A stretch of 34,634 bases of DNA, taken from Bacillota bacterium. GTDB lineage: Bacteria; Bacillota; Sulfobacillia; RBS10-35; JAJYVN01. The DNA is taken from contig JAJZZC010000027.1 of the NCBI GenBank assembly GCA_021797775.1, forward strand, positions 1 through 34,634, written 5' to 3'. Numbering within the stretch: the stretch's first letter is position 1; the number at the start of each line of letters is the position of its first letter. Position numbers and translations under genes: made by a program. Positions 31,565-34,634 of the stretch are shown here, piece by piece. The notes beneath the pieces were generated by a model. The model did not search any database. It was not told the DNA's origin and saw only the letters and a list, made by a program, of their open reading frames with translations.

Positions 31565-32899
31565 ATGATCAATCGCAGGCGCGCACTGGGGCGAGTGTCC
31601 CAGTGGGCGGGCCTGTTCGCCGTGGGGCCGACGGCCGGCAGGCCCGCGCTTCGTGGCGCTGCGACCGCCGCGGCGCAGAACTCGGTAGAGGGGCAGGGCG
31701 TGCCGCGCCTGCGGCTGTCGCGGCCTTTGGTGATCGGAAGCGCCACGGCGCCGACTTCCCAGTTGCAGTTGCGTTTCCAGGTCGAACCCGCCCCTGGATT
31801 CAGCGGCCCCCTGGTGGAGGTATACAATGTGCAAGACAGTGAGATCGAGATAGAGTTGGTCGCGAACGCGCCGGCAAACGATTTCGTCCACATCCACAGC
31901 ACCAACGGCATCGGTACGTATGATGACATCTTTCGGATCCGTAGCGCATCGTACATGGTGCGCAACGGTATCTTATTGATGAACGGAGACGAGGGCATCG
32001 CAAGCAACGGGAACGATTTTGTCAACGGCAACCTGTTCTTCAAGTGTGACCTTGGGGCGACTGAGACCGCGCTCAGATTCGCTCCCACGGGATCCGTCAC
32101 CGGCAGCGTGTCCGGCGCGGGACTGGCGCGCAACTACTTTCTGCGCTGCGACTGGTTCGGCTTTTCCAAGGCCGCAGTGGAGTCGGTTTCCAGCGGGAAC
32201 GTGGAGTTCAACGAGTTTGTCGACTGCACTTTTGAAACCGTGGCGGGCGCGACCGGCGCGCTGCATGATGTCGACCTCACCACCCATCCGGTGTCTGGCG
32301 GTCAGTATTTCTTGCATGTCGCGTCCGCGCGTCCATACGCGATGCAGAAGTTGAGTACACACGACGAGTGGATCCGCGGAGAGAACGACAATGGTGACTT
32401 TCATGGACGTTATGGGATTCAGGCGTCGGCTGTGCACATTTCCAATCGTTCATATGTGAAGGCCGGCCAATTCAGCACCGCAACGGACACGGCCACGTCC
32501 AGCGGGCTCGGAAGCGGGAGTGTGGCGCTGTCTTTCTCCCATGAAGTAAAGGTCGTCTTGAACTGCACGGCGGCAAACGATCAGCCCGGCAAGGCTGCGC
32601 AGGTGAGCATCTATCGGAGCCCCACCGGCGTGCTGCCGGCTGGCACGCGCCTGCTCCCGCCCGGCACGCTGAACCTGATGTCCGGCCCCCTCAATGCCGG
32701 CGGCCAGCTTGACACGTTGGTCTGGACCTCCGGAGCGCGTATCTCCAACGTGGCCGGCGAGGCGAACCAGGTAAGCGCCTGCTTTCTTGACGAAGGCCTG
32801 GACACCGGCGCCGCCTACCACTGGTATGTGACGCTGCAAGCCGTCGGCGGCGGAAAGGCCAGCGTGGACAATCTGTATCTTCTGGTTGAAGAGGCGTAG
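31565..32899 (+). CDS. Probable exported beta-helix protein, unknown function
   Basis: No specific family is recognised. The 444-residue sequence opens with a twin-arginine-like signal, NRRRALGRVSQWAGLFAVG, and an ATAAAQ cleavage-type site near residue 37. Residues of about 90-230 carry repeated strand-turn blocks such as NGNLFFKCDL, RNYFLRCDWF and FNEFVDCTFE. These Asn-x-Phe-x2-Cys-x-Phe rungs are characteristic of right-handed parallel beta-helices (pectate-lyase-like or tail-spike-like). The C-terminal 110 residues look like a beta-sandwich. ATG 31565 lies seven bases after GGGGGG. Base composition is visibly more AT-rich than all neighbours, suggesting recent acquisition. A surface-bound carbohydrate-acting or adhesive role is possible but inferred. 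Confidence 0.82.
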   Translation: MINRRRALGRVSQWAGLFAVGPTAGRPALRGAATAAAQNSVEGQGVPRLRLSRPLVIGSATAPTSQLQLRFQVEPAPGFSGPLVEVYNVQDSEIEIELVANAPANDFVHIHSTNGIGTYDDIFRIRSASYMVRNGILLMNGDEGIASNGNDFVNGNLFFKCDLGATETALRFAPTGSVTGSVSGAGLARNYFLRCDWFGFSKAAVESVSSGNVEFNEFVDCTFETVAGATGALHDVDLTTHPVSGGQYFLHVASARPYAMQKLSTHDEWIRGENDNGDFHGRYGIQASAVHISNRSYVKAGQFSTATDTATSSGLGSGSVALSFSHEVKVVLNCTAANDQPGKAAQVSIYRSPTGVLPAGTRLLPPGTLNLMSGPLNAGGQLDTLVWTSGARISNVAGEANQVSACFLDEGLDTGAAYHWYVTLQAVGGGKASVDNLYLLVEEA

Positions 32900-32998
32900 T
32901 TCTGGTGGGTCGCCAACGATCCGGGCGAGCGCGGTCCTGTCGCCCGCCGGGTGGGGGGGCGGCGTACCGACGGGCATCAGGGGGGCGTCGCTGCGCCG

Positions 32999-33037
32999 CC
33001 CCCGGCCGGGGGGTGCGTGCGCGCCCCCGGCCGGGGG
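32999..33037. repeat. Twin 14-base palindromes
   Basis: CCCCCGGCCGGGGG occurs at 32999-33012 and again at 33024-33037, each perfectly self-complementary. They lie in the spacer between the beta-helix gene and the M20 peptidase gene. They may end transcription of the former or act as paired sites. Confidence 0.65.
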
Positions 33038-33106
33038 CCGGTCACCCCGCGGGGCCCGTGGGCAGCCCCCCTGACCCAGAGGCTGTCGCGCCGAAGGGGG
33101 ACGACG

Positions 33107-34411
33107 ATGCCCGCGCCTCTGTCCCTCTCGGCCGCCGGTTCCCGGATCGACGCCTGGGTTGCCGCGCATCGCCAGGAGATCATCGCCACTGCCTCGCGCC
33201 TCATCGCGATTCCCTCGGCGAGAGTGCCGCCCGCCGGGAACGAGGCCGCCGCGCAGCGAGAGATTGCCGCGTTGTGGGGGGCCCTTGGTGCTGACATGGA
33301 CATCTTTGACCCCGCCGACGTGCCCCCCTTGGCCGCACACCCGCTGTACTGGCCCGCGTGGGACGCTGCGCCGCGCCCCTTGCGCGGGCGCCCCGTGGTG
33401 GTGGGGCGCTGGCCGGGCCGTGCGGCCGCGGGCGGCCGCTCGCTCCTCCTCTCAGCGCACGTGGACACGACGCCACCTGGCATGCCGGGCGATTGGACAG
33501 TCACGGAGCCGTACACACCCAAACTGGTCGCCGACCGGCTCTATGGCCGTGGCGCGTATGACACGAAGGGCATGCTGGCGGTATACACGGAGGCCGTCCG
33601 CTGTGTGCGGGAACTCGGCCTGCAGGGCCGCGGTGACCTCACCCTCGAAAGCGTCCCCGACGAAGAGTATGGCGGCTCACACGGCTGTCTGGCGGCGCGC
33701 CTGCGCGGGTACAACGCCGACCTCGCGGTCAACGGTGAGCCGACGCACATGCGCCCGTGCATCTCACACAACGGCGGGAGGCTGTGGAAGGTGACGGCCG
33801 TGGCGGAGGGCGGCGGCCTGGCGTTTGCCGGTGAGGCTCGGGAGAACCCGATCGTCACCCTGGCGGAGGTTGCACTGGCGGTGGACCGCTGGCGGGCACG
33901 GCGTGAACGCGACGCCCGCGTCGCGGATCCCGGGCGGGCGGTCCCAGCCATCACTTTGGCACAGATGTGCAGCGGCGGGCAGGTGTTCGCGGATCTGCTT
34001 GGCGTCCCCGAACGCGGGCATCTTTACCTTGCGGTGCAAGAACCCCCCGGCGTTACGGCAGAGGCGCACGCCGCGGGGCTGCGGGCCGCTTTGGCCGGTG
34101 TGCCGCAGACGGGCGCGCGCTGGGAGTTGCGGCCGTGCAGCCGCTACCTTCCGGGGAGTCGCATGGCGGTGGCGCACCCGGTGTGGCCCCTGCTGGCGGC
34201 CATCTATCAGGACGCGCAACTGCCCTACGAGGTCGGCCATGCGCCGTTTGCCTGTGACACGTACGTGTTCAACCTCCACAGCGGCACGCCGGCCTTGACG
34301 TTGGGTCCCGGCGGTGGCAATGCCCACGCGCCCGATGAGTTCGTGTCCGCCCAGGACCTGTCAGACCTGGTACGGGTGCTCGCGCGCCTGGTGGCCGCGT
34401 GGACGGCATGA
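33107..34411 (+). CDS. M20-family metallopeptidase/deacylase (ArgE/DapE-like)
   Basis: The 434-residue enzyme belongs to the M20 dizinc family. SAHVDTTPPG (116-125) gives His118 and Asp120, GRGAYDTKGM (147-156) gives bridging Asp152, SVPDEEYGG (182-190) holds the catalytic Glu and metal ligand, and GNAHAPDEF near residue 407 supplies the last His. The lid domain lies between about 225 and 330. Relatives hydrolyse N-acyl amino acids, diaminopimelate precursors or dipeptides; which one applies here is not clear, and the 35-residue segment after residue 65 (PADVPPLAAHPLYWPAWDAA) points to the ArgE/DapE-related deacylases rather than DapE proper. ATG 33107 has GAAGGGGG six bases upstream. It is followed by a strong hairpin. 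Confidence 0.92.
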   Translation: MPAPLSLSAAGSRIDAWVAAHRQEIIATASRLIAIPSARVPPAGNEAAAQREIAALWGALGADMDIFDPADVPPLAAHPLYWPAWDAAPRPLRGRPVVVGRWPGRAAAGGRSLLLSAHVDTTPPGMPGDWTVTEPYTPKLVADRLYGRGAYDTKGMLAVYTEAVRCVRELGLQGRGDLTLESVPDEEYGGSHGCLAARLRGYNADLAVNGEPTHMRPCISHNGGRLWKVTAVAEGGGLAFAGEARENPIVTLAEVALAVDRWRARRERDARVADPGRAVPAITLAQMCSGGQVFADLLGVPERGHLYLAVQEPPGVTAEAHAAGLRAALAGVPQTGARWELRPCSRYLPGSRMAVAHPVWPLLAAIYQDAQLPYEVGHAPFACDTYVFNLHSGTPALTLGPGGGNAHAPDEFVSAQDLSDLVRVLARLVAAWTA

Positions 34412-34461
34412 CGGCGGCGGGTTCCCCGCCAGCGGGCGGCGAGGCTGCGACGTTGTGCCGG

Positions 34462-34498
34462 GACGGCGCCAGCGCTTGCGAGAAGCGCCGGCGCCGTC
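34462..34498 (+). terminator. Strong hairpin after the M20 gene
   Basis: GACGGCGCC and GCGCTT on the left pair with AAGCGC and GGCGCCGTC on the right around a GCGAG loop, with one A/C mismatch, about 15 pairs. No U-tract follows; instead an uninterrupted run of 14 C begins eight bases later (34507-34520). Confidence 0.55.
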
Positions 34499-34634
34499 AG
34501 AGGGCGCCCCCCCCCCCCCCGCCGGCGCATCCCCCACGGCGCGCCAGCGTGGCCACAGGCGCCCTCCGTGGTGAACGGCGCCGCGCAGGCTCTCGGACTG
34601 CGGCAGGGTCTGGCCGGTTGGCGCCGAAGTGCCC

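Overview
The window is very GC-rich chromosomal DNA (well above 65% by eye). It looks like a high-GC, spore-former-lineage Bacillota such as the Symbiobacterium, Thermaerobacter or Limnochordia groups. That placement is inferred from a T-box leader in front of thrS, U-tract attenuators, strong GGAGG-type ribosome binding sites, many GTG/TTG starts, a YvlD-type small membrane protein and a Uma2-family protein. No rRNA, tRNA, CRISPR array, intact insertion sequence or phage module was found. Gene density is low for a bacterium: many gaps of 300 to 1000 bases hold only GC-rich, repeat-bearing, apparently non-coding DNA.

Left part (1-9042): a minus-strand run of a neutral-ceramidase-like protein, a seven-helix membrane protein, an SprT-like zinc metalloprotein, a putative nucleotidyltransferase, a MutS-family ATPase without a mismatch-recognition domain, a bifunctional-nuclease (DUF151) protein and a small membrane protein. 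A divergent family-2 glycosyltransferase follows. Middle-left (9043-13583): a membrane-anchored orphan and an FtsH-like AAA protease lacking the extracytoplasmic domain form a pair, convergent with cinA.

Middle (13584-21308): two divergent Gfo/Idh/MocA oxidoreductases lie about 1 kb apart. Next comes a thiamin cluster, thiE, a thiS-thiG fusion and thiO, preceded by a promoter, a structured leader and a perfect terminator. ThiO supplies dehydroglycine, ThiS-ThiG makes the thiazole phosphate, and ThiE joins it to HMP-PP. The leader has no TPP-aptamer signature and is a candidate HMP-PP (thiS-motif) or other attenuator. Right-middle (21636-28115): a methyltransferase, a YvlD-like membrane protein, a Uma2 protein, and thrS behind a T-box with its own promoter. 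Downstream of thrS is a decayed locus in which a diverged second copy of a thrS segment is joined to a frameshifted PIN-domain toxin remnant.

Right part (28116-34634): a third Gfo/Idh/MocA dehydrogenase is divergent from an IclR regulator, suggesting local control of sugar or polyol catabolism. An AT-richer gene follows, encoding a probable Tat-exported beta-helix protein of unknown function, and then an M20 metallopeptidase/deacylase. Most gene ends carry strong hairpins without U-tracts. The only two canonical U-tract terminators seen are the thi and thrS attenuators.
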